DNA of 35,391 nucleotides, taken from the NCBI GenBank assembly GCA_016792685.1, contig JAEULQ010000016.1, forward strand, positions 1 to 35,391, given 5' to 3'. Position 1 is the stretch's first letter; each line of letters opens with the position of its first letter. Position numbers and translations under genes: made by a program. The notes beneath the pieces were generated by a model. It was not told the DNA's origin. It worked only from the letters and a program-made list of their open reading frames with translations, and did not search any database. Below, one piece after another: positions 1-7,558 of the stretch. The DNA comes from Tabrizicola sp. GTDB taxonomy: Bacteria; Pseudomonadota; Alphaproteobacteria; Rhodobacterales; Rhodobacteraceae.

Positions 1-755
1 CGGGCGCAGATCTTGTCGATCTCGTCCAGAAAGACGATGCCGTTTTCCTGCACTGCTTCCAATGCAGCCACGCGCACTGCCTCGTCATCAAGAAGCTTGT
101 CCGCCTCTTGCCCGATCAGCACGTCATAGCTTTGCAGGACAGTCATCCGCTTGCGGCTGGTCCGGCCCCCGAACGCCTTGAACAGGTCCTGCAACCCCTG
201 CATCTGCTGCTCCATCCCCGGCATGCCAAAACCCATCGGCATCGGTGAAGCATCGGGGACGTCGATCTCGATCATCGTGTCGTCGAGCTCGCCACGCTTC
301 AGCTTGGCGCGGAACATCTCGCGCGTCTGGTCGCGGGCATCCTTGCCGGCGATGGCCTCGATCACCCGATCCTCGGCGGCCTTCTGAGCGCGGGCCTTCA
401 CCTCGTCCCGCATCTGGGCGCGGGTGTCACTGATCGCCACATCCACCAGGTCGCGGATGATGCTGTCCACATCGCGGCCGACATAACCAACTTCGGTAAA
501 CTTGGTCGCTTCGACCTTCAGGAAGGGCGCGCGGGCCAGCTTGGCCAGACGACGGCTGATCTCGGTCTTGCCGACACCGGTCGGGCCGATCATCAGGATA
601 TTCTTGGGATAAACCTCATCGCGCAGGTCGTCGCCAAGCCGCTTGCGGCGCCAGCGGTTGCGCAATGCCACGGCAACAGCCCGCTTGGCGTCCTTCTGGC
701 CGATGATGAAGCGGTCAAGCTCCGAGACGATTTCTCGGGGGGTCAGGTCGGTCAT
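1..755 (-). CDS. hslU: ATP-dependent protease ATPase subunit HslU (3' part missing, runs off left edge)
   Basis: AAA+ unfoldase of the HslVU (ClpYQ) cytoplasmic protease, which feeds unfolded substrates into the HslV peptidase. About 251 residues are readable from the ATG at 755. They start [20 protein letters not shown], with Walker A GPTGVGKT at residues 57-64, then [14 protein letters not shown], the intermediate (I) domain rich in Met/Gly (PMGFGMPGM), and Walker B IVFLDEID near residues 240-247, just before the window edge. The family is about 435 residues, so the arginine finger and sensor 2 regions lie outside. The start overlaps the stop of the upstream DUF2157 gene by 4 bp (ATGA), so the two are probably co-transcribed and translationally coupled. 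hslV is on the same strand but about 1.5 kb away, with two other genes in between. Confidence 0.97.
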   Translation of the reverse strand, partial: MTDLTPREIVSELDRFIIGQKDAKRAVAVALRNRWRRKRLGDDLRDEVYPKNILMIGPTGVGKTEISRRLAKLARAPFLKVEATKFTEVGYVGRDVDSIIRDLVDVAISDTRAQMRDEVKARAQKAAEDRVIEAIAGKDARDQTREMFRAKLKRGELDDTMIEIDVPDASPMPMGFGMPGMEQQMQGLQDLFKAFGGRTSRKRMTVLQSYDVLIGQEADKLLDDEAVRVAALEAVQENGIVFLDEIDKICA

Positions 756-1810
756 TCGGTCGATCCATAGGGCGGAAGTCGGGATTTGCCCGGAAAATCA
801 GGCAGGACGCGCATGACCCATGCGCGGAGTTGCACCCACCAGGTGCCGATACCGGTGATCAGGGCGCCAAGCGTGATGAGGATGAAGATCCAGCCGGTTC
901 CGCCCGCCTCTCCCATCACCCATCCGATGACGATGGCGATATAGGCAATAGCGGCAGTCAGGAAGGAGCGGCGGTCAATCACCAGGGCCAGAACGGTGAT
1001 CAACAGAAGCGCGATTGCCAGCAGACCCACGCCGCCACCGTTCAGAAGCGTAACGGCGACCGTGTTGACCAGCGCCGGTGCCGCAAGCAGGTGACACCAG
1101 AAGGCGGTGGCAGCGTGGCGTCCCAGCCGGTGCGGGTCGCGGGTGTCAAACCACATGCCAACCAGGAAGGCGCCGATTCCGAACAGCAGCGTGGCGGTCG
1201 CGAAGGCCGGGCTCTCGCCCAGATCGAAAAGCGCCTGATAGCCGTCCGAGCCCATCATCCCGGCCAGATTCGCGGCCGACGCGGTGATGGAATAGGTTGC
1301 GCCCAGAAGGAAGCCGCCCGTCAGGAAGGCCGAGAACGGCAGTCGGAACCGGCGATACCAGGCCATCATGCCAAGCGCTGAAAGCAGAAATCCCAGGATG
1401 GCGACCATCCGCTCGTCCAGCCCGGCATGCGCAAGGACGGTGAAGGCAAAGATCACCAGACCGATTCCGAAGGCGGTGGCGAGGACCATGGAGGGCAGGG
1501 TCATCCGGCGCTTGAGCGTGAAATATCCGGCCCACCACCAAGCGATCGCCGCCGTTGCCAGTGGGACAAGCGTCAGAAGCGCGAACCCGCCGAAGACGGC
1601 CAGCAGGGCGCTCACGCCAGACAAGAGAATGACCAGGCCGATCGAAATGAAGATTTCCGAAAATCCCCGGAAGAATTCAAAGGGCTCATCTTCTGCCGGA
1701 AGCGCGGCGCGCTTGCCCGACCGATCGTTTGCCAGCGCAGTCAACGAGGCGGCTTGGGCTTCGGTCAGGATACCGGCCGCTACGGCGGCGCGCAGGTCTT
1801 CTGGGGTCAT
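752..1810 (-). CDS. DUF2157-type multi-pass membrane protein
   Basis: 352 residues. The N-terminal about 45 residues form a soluble helical segment ([20 protein letters not shown]), followed by a run of about nine to ten hydrophobic segments interrupted by short polar loops (for example WYRRFRLPF and DTRDPHRLG). This layout, with a short N-terminal helical domain and many membrane spans, is what I know from DUF2157 proteins, whose function is unknown. It lies immediately upstream of hslU with a 4-bp stop/start overlap, which suggests an operon. It is divergent from the BrnA-like gene across a 202-bp AT-rich spacer. The assignment to DUF2157 rests on layout and general resemblance and is not certain; the membrane nature is clear. 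Confidence 0.82.
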   Translation of the reverse strand: MTPEDLRAAVAAGILTEAQAASLTALANDRSGKRAALPAEDEPFEFFRGFSEIFISIGLVILLSGVSALLAVFGGFALLTLVPLATAAIAWWWAGYFTLKRRMTLPSMVLATAFGIGLVIFAFTVLAHAGLDERMVAILGFLLSALGMMAWYRRFRLPFSAFLTGGFLLGATYSITASAANLAGMMGSDGYQALFDLGESPAFATATLLFGIGAFLVGMWFDTRDPHRLGRHAATAFWCHLLAAPALVNTVAVTLLNGGGVGLLAIALLLITVLALVIDRRSFLTAAIAYIAIVIGWVMGEAGGTGWIFILITLGALITGIGTWWVQLRAWVMRVLPDFPGKSRLPPYGSTE

Positions 1811-1892
1811 GTTCGTACCTGTCTGGTAGAGGACGGCCCAGAGATAGGCTGTTTCGCCGCCTAAACCAAGGACCGGTATTGCATACTGCCAG

Positions 1893-1936
1893 TTGTATAT
1901 ACCCCTGGAAGGCTGTATATATGGTTGTATATATAC
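1893..1936. repeat. Cluster of three TGTATATA palindromic motifs between divergent genes
   Basis: Three AT-rich palindromes stand in the spacer between the DUF2157 gene and the BrnA-like gene: GTATATAC at 1895-1902, GTATATAT at 1915-1922 and GTATATATAC at 1927-1936. Each is preceded by TT or CT. They are spaced 12 to 20 bp apart. In a GC-rich genome such a cluster is likely to be a protein-binding region or promoter element. The same core occurs four times in the flavoprotein gene at 7555-8757. Confidence 0.6.
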
Positions 1937-1946
1937 GCTGCGTCTC

Positions 1947-1968
1947 GTAAGTTATTGAAAAAACTTAC
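1947..1968. promoter_or_regulatory. Inverted repeat upstream of the BrnA-like gene
   Basis: Perfect 7-bp inverted repeat: GTAAGTT (1947-1953), 8-nt spacer, AACTTAC (1962-1968), ending 44 bp before the proposed start of the BrnA-like gene. BrnA proteins of known systems are autorepressors that bind operators near their promoter, so this is a candidate operator; the role is inferred. Confidence 0.4.
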
Positions 1969-2001
1969 ATATGCAGAAATCGTTGTATTTTTCCGGCCTG
2001 T

Positions 2002-2006
2002 GGAGG
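2002..2006 (+). promoter_or_regulatory. Shine-Dalgarno that decides the brnA-like start
   Basis: GGAGG at 2002-2006, six bases before the ATG at 2013. No comparable site precedes the upstream in-frame ATG at 1971, so translation probably starts at 2013. Confidence 0.75.
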
Positions 2007-2012
2007 TTGTGC

Positions 2013-2297
2013 ATGTCCGACGAACCGCCGAAGCGTCTGAGCCTTGCTCAGAAGCGCGCATTGGCCCGGCCGCTGTACTTGGACGATGCCAGCCGGGTTG
2101 AAGCGGACGAAGAAGAAGACGCATTCCCAGAGGGTTGGACCAAGGCCGTCGCGCCGGACCAGATGCGCAAGAAGTTGATTTCGTTGCGGGTCGACCCGGA
2201 AGTACTGGAGTTCTTCAAGGCGCAGGGCCCGGGCTATCAGACGCGGATGAATGCCGTCCTTTACGCCTACATGCAGGTGAAGAAGGAAATCAGCTAG
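2013..2297 (+). CDS. BrnA-family antitoxin-like protein, without a neighbouring BrnT toxin
   Basis: 94 residues from the ATG at 2013 (an in-frame ATG at 1971 would add 14 residues but has no ribosome site). The N-terminal two thirds are charged and probably flexible ([15 protein letters not shown], then [13 protein letters not shown]). The C-terminus, [20 protein letters not shown] followed by [15 protein letters not shown], matches the ribbon-helix-helix DNA-binding end typical of BrnA antitoxins. BrnT normally lies directly upstream of brnA in a two-gene operon; the 202 bp upstream hold no such ORF and hslV converges downstream with an 8-bp overlap. It is therefore an orphan and may act as a stand-alone RHH regulator. 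A partner elsewhere in the genome cannot be excluded. Confidence 0.85.
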   Translation: MSDEPPKRLSLAQKRALARPLYLDDASRVEADEEEDAFPEGWTKAVAPDQMRKKLISLRVDPEVLEFFKAQGPGYQTRMNAVLYAYMQVKKEIS

Positions 2298-2850
2298 CCG
2301 CGATCCGCTCGATGGTCAGATTGCCGTTTGTGTAGACGCAGATATCAGCGGCGATGGCCATGGCCCGGCGGGCGATGTCCTCGGCAGGAAGGTCGGTGGT
2401 CATTAACCCACGGGCCGCCGCGAGGGCGAAGTTGCCGCCCGAGCCGATCGCCGCAACATCGTGCTCCGGCTCCAGAACATCCCCGGCCCCCGTGATGACA
2501 AAAAGCTCGCGGCCGTTGGTCACGATCAGCATGGCTTCAAGGTTGCGAAGGTACTTGTCCATCCGCCAGTCCTTGGCCAGATCGACGCAGGCGCGGGCCA
2601 GTTGCCCAGGGGCGGCCTCAAGCTTCTTCTCCAGCCGTTCAAGCAGAGTGAACGCATCCGCCGTCGATCCGGCGAAGCCCGCCACAACATCATGTCCACC
2701 CGGAGACAGGCGGCGGACCTTGCGGGCGGTGCCCTTGATCACCGTCTGGCCAAGCGAGACCTGTCCATCGCCGGCGACTACAACCTCTCCGCCACGACGA
2801 ACGGCCAGAATGGTGGTTCCGTGCCAGCCGGGAAACTTTTCGTCTGCCAT
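2290..2850 (-). CDS. hslV: ATP-dependent protease peptidase subunit HslV
   Basis: 186 residues, normal length for HslV (ClpQ), the proteasome-beta-like threonine peptidase that forms the proteolytic core of HslVU. The N-terminus contains [10 protein letters not shown]; the first Thr of this motif (residue 12) should become the N-terminal nucleophile after removal of the short propeptide. The sequence then has [25 protein letters not shown], with the Lys of the catalytic site, and the family block [16 protein letters not shown]. It follows rpsO on the same strand, but a terminator lies between. Its 3' end overlaps the convergent BrnA-like gene by 8 bp, and hslU is about 1.5 kb further downstream instead of adjacent. 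Confidence 0.97.
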   Translation of the reverse strand: MADEKFPGWHGTTILAVRRGGEVVVAGDGQVSLGQTVIKGTARKVRRLSPGGHDVVAGFAGSTADAFTLLERLEKKLEAAPGQLARACVDLAKDWRMDKYLRNLEAMLIVTNGRELFVITGAGDVLEPEHDVAAIGSGGNFALAAARGLMTTDLPAEDIARRAMAIAADICVYTNGNLTIERIAAS

Positions 2851-2904
2851 GGTGCCCTCCGTTTCAACCTATATGGCCGGGGTGCGGCGATGGCTCAAGG
2901 CCAC

Positions 2905-2940
2905 AAAGCAAAACGCCCGCACCTTGCCAGGTACGGGCGT
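2905..2940 (-). terminator. Rho-independent terminator after rpsO
   Basis: Read on the minus strand, a 12-bp stem (ACGCCCGTACCT pairing with AGGTGCGGGCGT, one G-U pair) has a 4-nt loop and is followed by TTTTGC and further T residues. It lies 22 bp downstream of the rpsO stop and upstream of hslV, so it should separate rpsO from hslV. Confidence 0.85.
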
Positions 2941-2961
2941 CCCGAAAACACTTGGCCAGAC

Positions 2962-3231
2962 TTAGCGGCGCAGGCCCAGGCGGGAGATCAGCGTGGAGTA
3001 CCGCGCCTCGTCCGTCTTCTTCAGGTAGTCCAGCAGCTTGCGGCGCTGGGCGACGAGCATCAGCAGGCCACGACGCGAATGGTTGTCGTTCTTGTGGCCC
3101 TTGAAGTGCTCGGTCAGGGTAGCGATGCGCGACGAAAGGATGGCAACCTGCACTTCGGGCGAACCGGTGTCGCCTTCCTTGGTTGCGTATTCTTTGATCA
3201 GGCGCGCTTTTTCTTCGACAGTGATCGACAT
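2962..3231 (-). CDS. rpsO: 30S ribosomal protein S15
   Basis: 89 residues, the standard S15 length. S15 binds the 16S rRNA central domain and nucleates assembly of the small-subunit platform. Diagnostic segments are [28 protein letters not shown]-like ([20 protein letters not shown]), [18 protein letters not shown] and the terminal LISRLGLRR. It is flanked by a terminator downstream and by a 318-bp spacer upstream that contains a hairpin in the leader, a possible site for S15 autoregulation, which is common but structurally diverse in bacteria. Confidence 0.98.
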   Translation of the reverse strand: MSITVEEKARLIKEYATKEGDTGSPEVQVAILSSRIATLTEHFKGHKNDNHSRRGLLMLVAQRRKLLDYLKKTDEARYSTLISRLGLRR

Positions 3232-3296
3232 CGTGGTCTCCTGTGTTAGGGGTCATGGCGCAAGCCGGGATGTCGTCCAGCAGGGCCCTTGGAGTG

Positions 3297-3313
3297 TCCG
3301 CCTTTCGGGCGGA
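3297..3313 (-). promoter_or_regulatory. Hairpin in the rpsO 5' leader
   Basis: TCCGCC (3297-3302), 5-nt loop, GGCGGA (3308-3313): a perfect 6-bp stem about 65 nt upstream of the rpsO start. It could belong to an S15 autoregulatory leader; it lacks a T-run on either side, so it is unlikely to be a terminator. The role is inferred. Confidence 0.35.
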
Positions 3314-3471
3314 TGCGGGCCTATAAGCGGAATCGGGATGGATGGGAAGGGGATTCTCCCGCCAAGGCGAAACGCGAAATTAACGATGACGGAAGATTTT
3401 CACCCGTCCACATGGATCGACACTTTCCGTGTGGGCAGGGAAATGATAGAAATTGGGAGTGTTTCCTTTCG

Positions 3472-3486
3472 TTAACAAATGGTTAA
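3472..3486. promoter_or_regulatory. CtrA-type binding site (TTAA-N7-TTAA)
   Basis: TTAA at 3472-3475, seven bases, TTAA at 3483-3486, each followed by C. This is the exact full-site consensus of the alphaproteobacterial cell-cycle/differentiation regulator CtrA. It lies 63 bp before the start of the RTX protein gene and about 240 bp from rpsO, so the RTX gene is the likelier target. Confidence 0.65.
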
Positions 3487-3536
3487 CGGGTTCTGCGGCC
3501 ACTCGGACCAGAAGCGTCCCGGCGGACCGGTGCAGC

Positions 3537-3542
3537 AAGGAG
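3537..3542 (+). promoter_or_regulatory. Shine-Dalgarno that supports a TTG start for the RTX gene
   Basis: AAGGAG at 3537-3542 with 7 bases to the TTG at 3550. No ATG or GTG in frame gives a better-placed start. Confidence 0.7.
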
Positions 3543-3549
3543 TACAGGA

Positions 3550-4557
3550 TTGCTGGCATTGCTTGGTCTTTTGGGGGCCCTCGTGGCGGGGGTCGCGGCA
3601 GACGCCGTCCTGTTTCCGCGCGACAGTACGGATGCGGACGACACCGACGATCCCACACCGGATGACGAGGCTTCCCTCGACGACGGAAACATCCTGGACG
3701 ACATTCCGGTGGATGAGGGCGTACCGACTTCGGACGACATCGCAGATCCGGTCGATCCGTCGACAACACGCATCGGGGGCGACGGCGCCGACATCCTTTC
3801 GGGCCGGAACTCCGGCGATCAGATCCGCGGTGAGGGCGGCGCCGACCTGATCGACGGTCGGGGCGGTGACGACCACATCGATGCCGGCGCGGGCAATGAC
3901 GCGGTCTGGGCGGGCGCCGGTGATGACAGTGCCTATGGGCAGGATGGCCACGACAGTCTGCACGGCCAGGACGGCGATGACCTGCTTGACGGCGGCGCTG
4001 GCAATGACTCCCTGACGGGCGGTGAAGGGGATGACAGCCTGCATGGCGGAACCGGCAATGACACGCTGATGGGTGGCGCCGGAAACGACCTGATTGACGC
4101 CGGTGCCGGCAATGACTGGCTAGCCGGAAGCGCCGGGGACGACAGCCTGTCCGGCGGCGCGGGTTCGGACATTCTGGATGGCGGCGCCGGCGCCGACTGG
4201 ATGTCGGGTCTTCAGGGCGATGTCGATGACTTTGGGACCGATTATCTGAATGGCGACGACGGCGACGATACTCTTGTGCTGGGCTCGGGTGACTTTGCGA
4301 CAGGCGGGGCGGGCAATGACGAATTCATCCTGCACGAATGGATGTCGGAAAATGCGCTGACGCAGATCTCGGACTATGATGCCACGAAGGATCAGCTGGT
4401 CATCGTCTATGACGTGACCGTGCACGGCGACCCGGCGATCACCGTGGAAGCCAGTGATGATGGCGCATCGCAGACTGTCTATCTTGATGGCATGAAGGTC
4501 GCCATCGTGCGTGGCGGCATTCTGGATGCGGCGGATATCCGGTTGGTTCCGGCGTAA
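3550..4557 (+). CDS. RTX-type calcium-binding repeat protein (surface or secreted)
   Basis: 335 residues from a TTG start. Residues 1-21 are a hydrophobic segment (MLALLGLLGALVAGVAADAV) that can act as a membrane anchor or secretion signal. Residues 25-72 are a strongly acidic linker (DADDTDDPTPDDE and similar). From about 76 to 260 there are around 16 glycine/aspartate nonapeptides of the GGxGxDxUx type (GGAGNDSLTG, GGTGNDTLMG, AGAGNDWLAG), which form Ca2+-binding beta-rolls. The last 75 residues form a non-repetitive C-terminal cap. RTX proteins commonly leave by type I secretion, but no exporter genes are nearby, and the hydrophobic N-terminus is not typical of type I substrates, so a membrane-anchored form is possible. 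A CtrA box lies upstream. The ligand or function is unknown. Confidence 0.88.
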   Translation: MLALLGLLGALVAGVAADAVLFPRDSTDADDTDDPTPDDEASLDDGNILDDIPVDEGVPTSDDIADPVDPSTTRIGGDGADILSGRNSGDQIRGEGGADLIDGRGGDDHIDAGAGNDAVWAGAGDDSAYGQDGHDSLHGQDGDDLLDGGAGNDSLTGGEGDDSLHGGTGNDTLMGGAGNDLIDAGAGNDWLAGSAGDDSLSGGAGSDILDGGAGADWMSGLQGDVDDFGTDYLNGDDGDDTLVLGSGDFATGGAGNDEFILHEWMSENALTQISDYDATKDQLVIVYDVTVHGDPAITVEASDDGASQTVYLDGMKVAIVRGGILDAADIRLVPA

Positions 4558-4566
4558 CACCTTCGA

Positions 4567-5085
4567 TCAAAGCCAAGGTTCCGGCTGCGTCGCATAGCCG
4601 ACATAGAGCGGATGGCGCGGCTGTCCCTGGCCAGTCAGCCCAAACTGCAGGAGCGGCCGTCCAGAACTGCGCAGCAGTGCCTCGACCCGGGCGCCCCGGT
4701 CAAGATGAAGCCCGTGATTTCCCCAGGCACAAATGATCCGATCCGCCCAATCGGCGCTCTCGGCAATTGCCGCGTCGTTACCGGGGCCGATCGGGTCAAC
4801 CTGCGCCCGCATCACCCGCGGATCGGTGGCGCGGAAGGCGAAAATGTTCGTCACCCGAAAGGCTCCGAATCCCAAGGACCTGGCTCTTCGCTCGCAGCGC
4901 TCGACGGTCGGGTCATTCTGGAATTCCGTCGCGGTTGACGGGTTCAGCATGACGAACAATGCTTTCGGACCGTCTCCCCAAACCCGGGTCAGAAGGTAGC
5001 GGTACCTCTCGCAATCGGAATAGACGGCCTCCGATCGCGTGTCCCCCTTGTCAAAAGACCTCAGTATCAAGTCCGCACTCCGCAT
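4567..5085 (-). CDS. DUF1643 domain-containing protein
   Basis: 172 residues covering a whole DUF1643 domain. The recognisable signature is ALFVMLNPSTATE followed by DPTVERCERRA and FGAFRVTNIFAFRATDP; the C-terminus has GLTGQGQPRHPLYVGY, also typical. The family is widespread, often in accessory regions, and has no established function. It converges with the RTX gene (9 bp between the stops) and diverges from the methyltransferase. The start at 5085 is the first ATG; its ribosome site is weak, so the exact N-terminus is uncertain. Confidence 0.88.
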   Translation of the reverse strand: MRSADLILRSFDKGDTRSEAVYSDCERYRYLLTRVWGDGPKALFVMLNPSTATEFQNDPTVERCERRARSLGFGAFRVTNIFAFRATDPRVMRAQVDPIGPGNDAAIAESADWADRIICAWGNHGLHLDRGARVEALLRSSGRPLLQFGLTGQGQPRHPLYVGYATQPEPWL

Positions 5086-5240
5086 TGCCCAGCAATCTTC
5101 GCCCCGATCGTCCTCGGCACGAAATCAGCCCGCGCGATCCATGGCAAGCGATGGACCATAGCCGGGCAAATGCGGCATACAAGACGCAGGACGGCCCGCA
5201 ACACCCGCCGCCCGTGCCAGAAAAGGAAAGCCGAACCCTC

Positions 5241-5957
5241 ATGACCCCGTCGCGCCACTTTCAGTCCTTTCCGGCCCGGACCGGCAACCGCACCCTTTTC
5301 AAGATGGAGCACTATCTTGAAATCTATGACGAGATGCTGGCCCCATATCAGGGCAAAGACCTGAATTTTCTTGAAATCGGCATCTACAAGGGCGGTTCGA
5401 TCCCAATGTGGCAGGGCTTCTTTGGCCCGACCGCAAAGCTCACCTTTCTTGACATTGACCCTGCATGCCGCGCGCTCCAAACGCCGGGAACCACGGTCGA
5501 AATCGGCGATCAGTCGGACCCTGTCTTCCTGAACAGGATCGGACAGTCTCATGGGCCCTTCGATTTGATCGTCGATGACGGCGGCCACAAGATGCACCAG
5601 CAGATCACCAGCTTCCAGCACCTCTGGCCCAGTCTGAAGGATCGCGGGCTCTACATCGTCGAGGATACCCACACCAGCTACTGGCCCGGATTCGGTGGCG
5701 GCTTCCGGGAACCGCGCAGTTTCATCGAATTCGCCAAGGACCTCATCGACAGGATGCACAGCTGGTACACCGAAGACGACATCGGCTTTCCCCTGCATCC
5801 AATGGCACGCGAAATCGGTGGCATCCGCTTTCACGACTCGATGGTCGTGATCGAAAAGCGGTTGAAAGAGCCCCCCGTCGCGATCACGGCAGCGAATGGC
5901 CAGACCAATCGGTCTCGCCGGATGCTGGAAGTCAGGGGTCGCCGATCGATCTTCTGA
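5241..5957 (+). CDS. Class I SAM-dependent methyltransferase, MycE-like
   Basis: 238 residues from the ATG at 5241. The reading frame stays open for a further 282 bp upstream, with another ATG at 5151, but similarity to the family begins only after 5241. SAM-binding motif I is LEIGIYKGGS (44-53), the acidic end of strand 2 is TFLDIDP (68-74), and DLIVDDGGH (108-116) with YIVEDTHTSYW (138-148) carries acidic residues. In the macrolide sugar O-methyltransferase MycE these last two blocks bind the catalytic metal. A metal-dependent O-methyltransferase acting on a sugar or small molecule is therefore likely; the substrate is unknown and no biosynthetic cluster surrounds it. Confidence 0.85.
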   Translation: MTPSRHFQSFPARTGNRTLFKMEHYLEIYDEMLAPYQGKDLNFLEIGIYKGGSIPMWQGFFGPTAKLTFLDIDPACRALQTPGTTVEIGDQSDPVFLNRIGQSHGPFDLIVDDGGHKMHQQITSFQHLWPSLKDRGLYIVEDTHTSYWPGFGGGFREPRSFIEFAKDLIDRMHSWYTEDDIGFPLHPMAREIGGIRFHDSMVVIEKRLKEPPVAITAANGQTNRSRRMLEVRGRRSIF

Positions 5958-6019
5958 CCCCCGATCTTGCATCGCAAGGCCTTCGCCGCTAGCAGAGGGG
6001 CGAGCTTCAGGAGACGAGA

Positions 6020-7102
6020 ATGGACGGGATCGACGCGCTTAAGGCAAAGTATCTTGCCGCCGTGGCCAGTGCTGCGGACGAGGCGGCGCTGGAAGACGTG
6101 CGTGTCGCGGCCCTGGGCAAGAAGGGCGAGATCAGTGCCCTGATGGCCGGTCTGGGCAAGATGGAACCCGAAGCGCGCAAGGCGGCCGGGGCCGGACTGA
6201 ACGCAATGAAGGATGAGATCGACGTTGCCCTTCGCGCCCGAAAGCAGGCTCTTGGCGACGCCGCGCTGGATGAGAGGCTGAAGGCCGAATGGCTGGATGT
6301 CACCTTGCCGGGGCGTCCGCGGCCGCAAGGGACCGTCCACCCGGTCAGCCAAGTGATGGAAGAGCTGACCGCCATTTTCGCCGACATGGGGTTCTCGGTC
6401 GCCGAAGGGCCGCAGGTCGAAAGCGACTGGTACAATTTCGACGCTCTGAACATCCCGCCGGAACATCCCGCGCGGCAAGAGCATGACACGTTCTTCATGC
6501 ACCGGGCCGAAGGCGACGACCGTCCGCCACATGTGTTGCGCACCCATACGTCGCCGGTCCAGATCCGCGCGATGATGGCGCAGGGGGCACCGATCCGGGT
6601 GATCGCTCCGGGCCGCGTCTACCGCATGGACATGGACCAGACCCATACGCCGATGTTCCATCAGGTCGAAGGCCTGGCGATCGACCGCTCGATCAGCATG
6701 GCGAACCTCAAATGGACGCTGGAAGAGTTCTGCCGCGCCTTCTTCGAGGTGGACAAGGTCGAGCTTCGGTTCCGGGCAAGCCATTTTCCCTTCACCGAAC
6801 CCTCGGCGGAAGTGGATATCCGCTATTCCAACGTCGGCGGTCAGCTGAAGATCGGCGAGGGCGACAAGTGGATGGAGATTTTGGGTTCCGGCATGGTGCA
6901 CCCAAAGGTGCTTCAGGCGGCCGGGGTGGACCCCGACAAGTGGCAGGGCTTTGCTTTCGGCATGGGGATCGATCGCATCGCGATGCTGAAATACGGTATC
7001 CCCGACCTTCGGGCCTTCTTCGAGGCCGACCTGCGCTGGCTGCGGCACTATGGGTTCAGCGCGTTGGACGTGCCGGACCTGGCGGGCGGCCTGTCCGCAT
7101 GA
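6020..7102 (+). CDS. pheS: Phenylalanine--tRNA ligase alpha subunit
   Basis: 360 residues, full length. Catalytic class II subunit of the (alphabeta)2 enzyme that charges tRNA-Phe. The N-terminal coiled-coil region (to about residue 90) is followed by the class II core: [44 protein letters not shown], motif 2 [18 protein letters not shown] (near 204-221) and motif 3 [15 protein letters not shown] (near 312-326). AGGAGACGAGA precedes the ATG, a good ribosome site. The beta subunit gene pheT is not next to it; a small hypothetical gene follows after 12 bp and the next gene is on the other strand. Confidence 0.98.
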   Translation: MDGIDALKAKYLAAVASAADEAALEDVRVAALGKKGEISALMAGLGKMEPEARKAAGAGLNAMKDEIDVALRARKQALGDAALDERLKAEWLDVTLPGRPRPQGTVHPVSQVMEELTAIFADMGFSVAEGPQVESDWYNFDALNIPPEHPARQEHDTFFMHRAEGDDRPPHVLRTHTSPVQIRAMMAQGAPIRVIAPGRVYRMDMDQTHTPMFHQVEGLAIDRSISMANLKWTLEEFCRAFFEVDKVELRFRASHFPFTEPSAEVDIRYSNVGGQLKIGEGDKWMEILGSGMVHPKVLQAAGVDPDKWQGFAFGMGIDRIAMLKYGIPDLRAFFEADLRWLRHYGFSALDVPDLAGGLSA

Positions 7103-7114
7103 TGGGGTGCGGCG

Positions 7115-7558
7115 ATGTCTGATCCGTTCGACGAAGACCTCGCCGCCCGCAAGCATACCGCCGCGCATGACCCGCTTTTTCCTGAACGGCGGGAAGAAGC
7201 CTATGGCCGCGTCATCACCGCGATAGATCAGGCACTGGTACCGCTTGGCTACCAGCAGAAGGGCTCGACCTGGAGCCGTATGTCCGAACACGGCAAATCA
7301 GCCGTTCACCTGCAGCGCAACCGCTATGGCTGGGAGGTGCAAATCCTGTTGCGTTTTGTCACCCCCGATGGGCAACCCCCGGCCACATGGGATGATGACG
7401 AGATGACCATGGAACGGTTTGGCGACGCAGGTGACGATCCCGGGCGGCTGGCGTTTCTGGACGTGCTCGACAATCCCGCAACTCTATCGCGCGCGATCAG
7501 TCTTCTGGTGGATGAGGCTCACCCCTGGCTGGAAGAACTGCATTTTCCGCAGGATTAG
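7115..7558 (+). CDS. Conserved small protein, possibly DUF4304-like
   Basis: 147 residues, acidic, no signal peptide or membrane segment. After about 25 charged residues comes ITAIDQALVPLGYQQKGSTW, then WSRMSEHGKSAVHLQRNRYG and WEVQILLRFVTPDG. The pattern 'LxPLGY.xKGxTWxR...vhlQRnrYg...i' resembles DUF4304 proteins, but I hold this loosely. It starts 12 bp after pheS, so it is probably in the pheS transcript. Its stop overlaps by 4 bp with the convergent flavoprotein gene. Function unknown. Confidence 0.75.
   Translation: MSDPFDEDLAARKHTAAHDPLFPERREEAYGRVITAIDQALVPLGYQQKGSTWSRMSEHGKSAVHLQRNRYGWEVQILLRFVTPDGQPPATWDDDEMTMERFGDAGDDPGRLAFLDVLDNPATLSRAISLLVDEAHPWLEELHFPQD

Larger units (their letters stand above)
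3232..3549. other. 318-bp spacer between divergent rpsO and RTX gene
   Basis: No gene is supported here. It holds a short hairpin in the presumed rpsO leader (3297-3313), an AT-richer stretch from about 3370 to 3490, a CtrA-type box (3472-3486) and the Shine-Dalgarno of the RTX gene (3537-3542). I see no convincing -35/-10 pair for either gene by eye. Confidence 0.7.

Noticed and set aside
1971-2297. Complete BrnT/BrnA toxin-antitoxin module
   Set aside because: Only the BrnA-like part is present; no toxin ORF fits upstream in the 202-bp spacer or downstream, where hslV converges.
3780-4330. Repetitive DNA suggesting a CRISPR or tandem-repeat array
   Set aside because: The repeats are imperfect coding repeats of the RTX nonapeptide in one continuous frame, without spacers.
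4959-5240. N-terminal extension of the methyltransferase
   Set aside because: The added residues are Pro/Arg-rich, overlap the divergent DUF1643 gene and have no methyltransferase features; the ATG at 5241 fits the domain.
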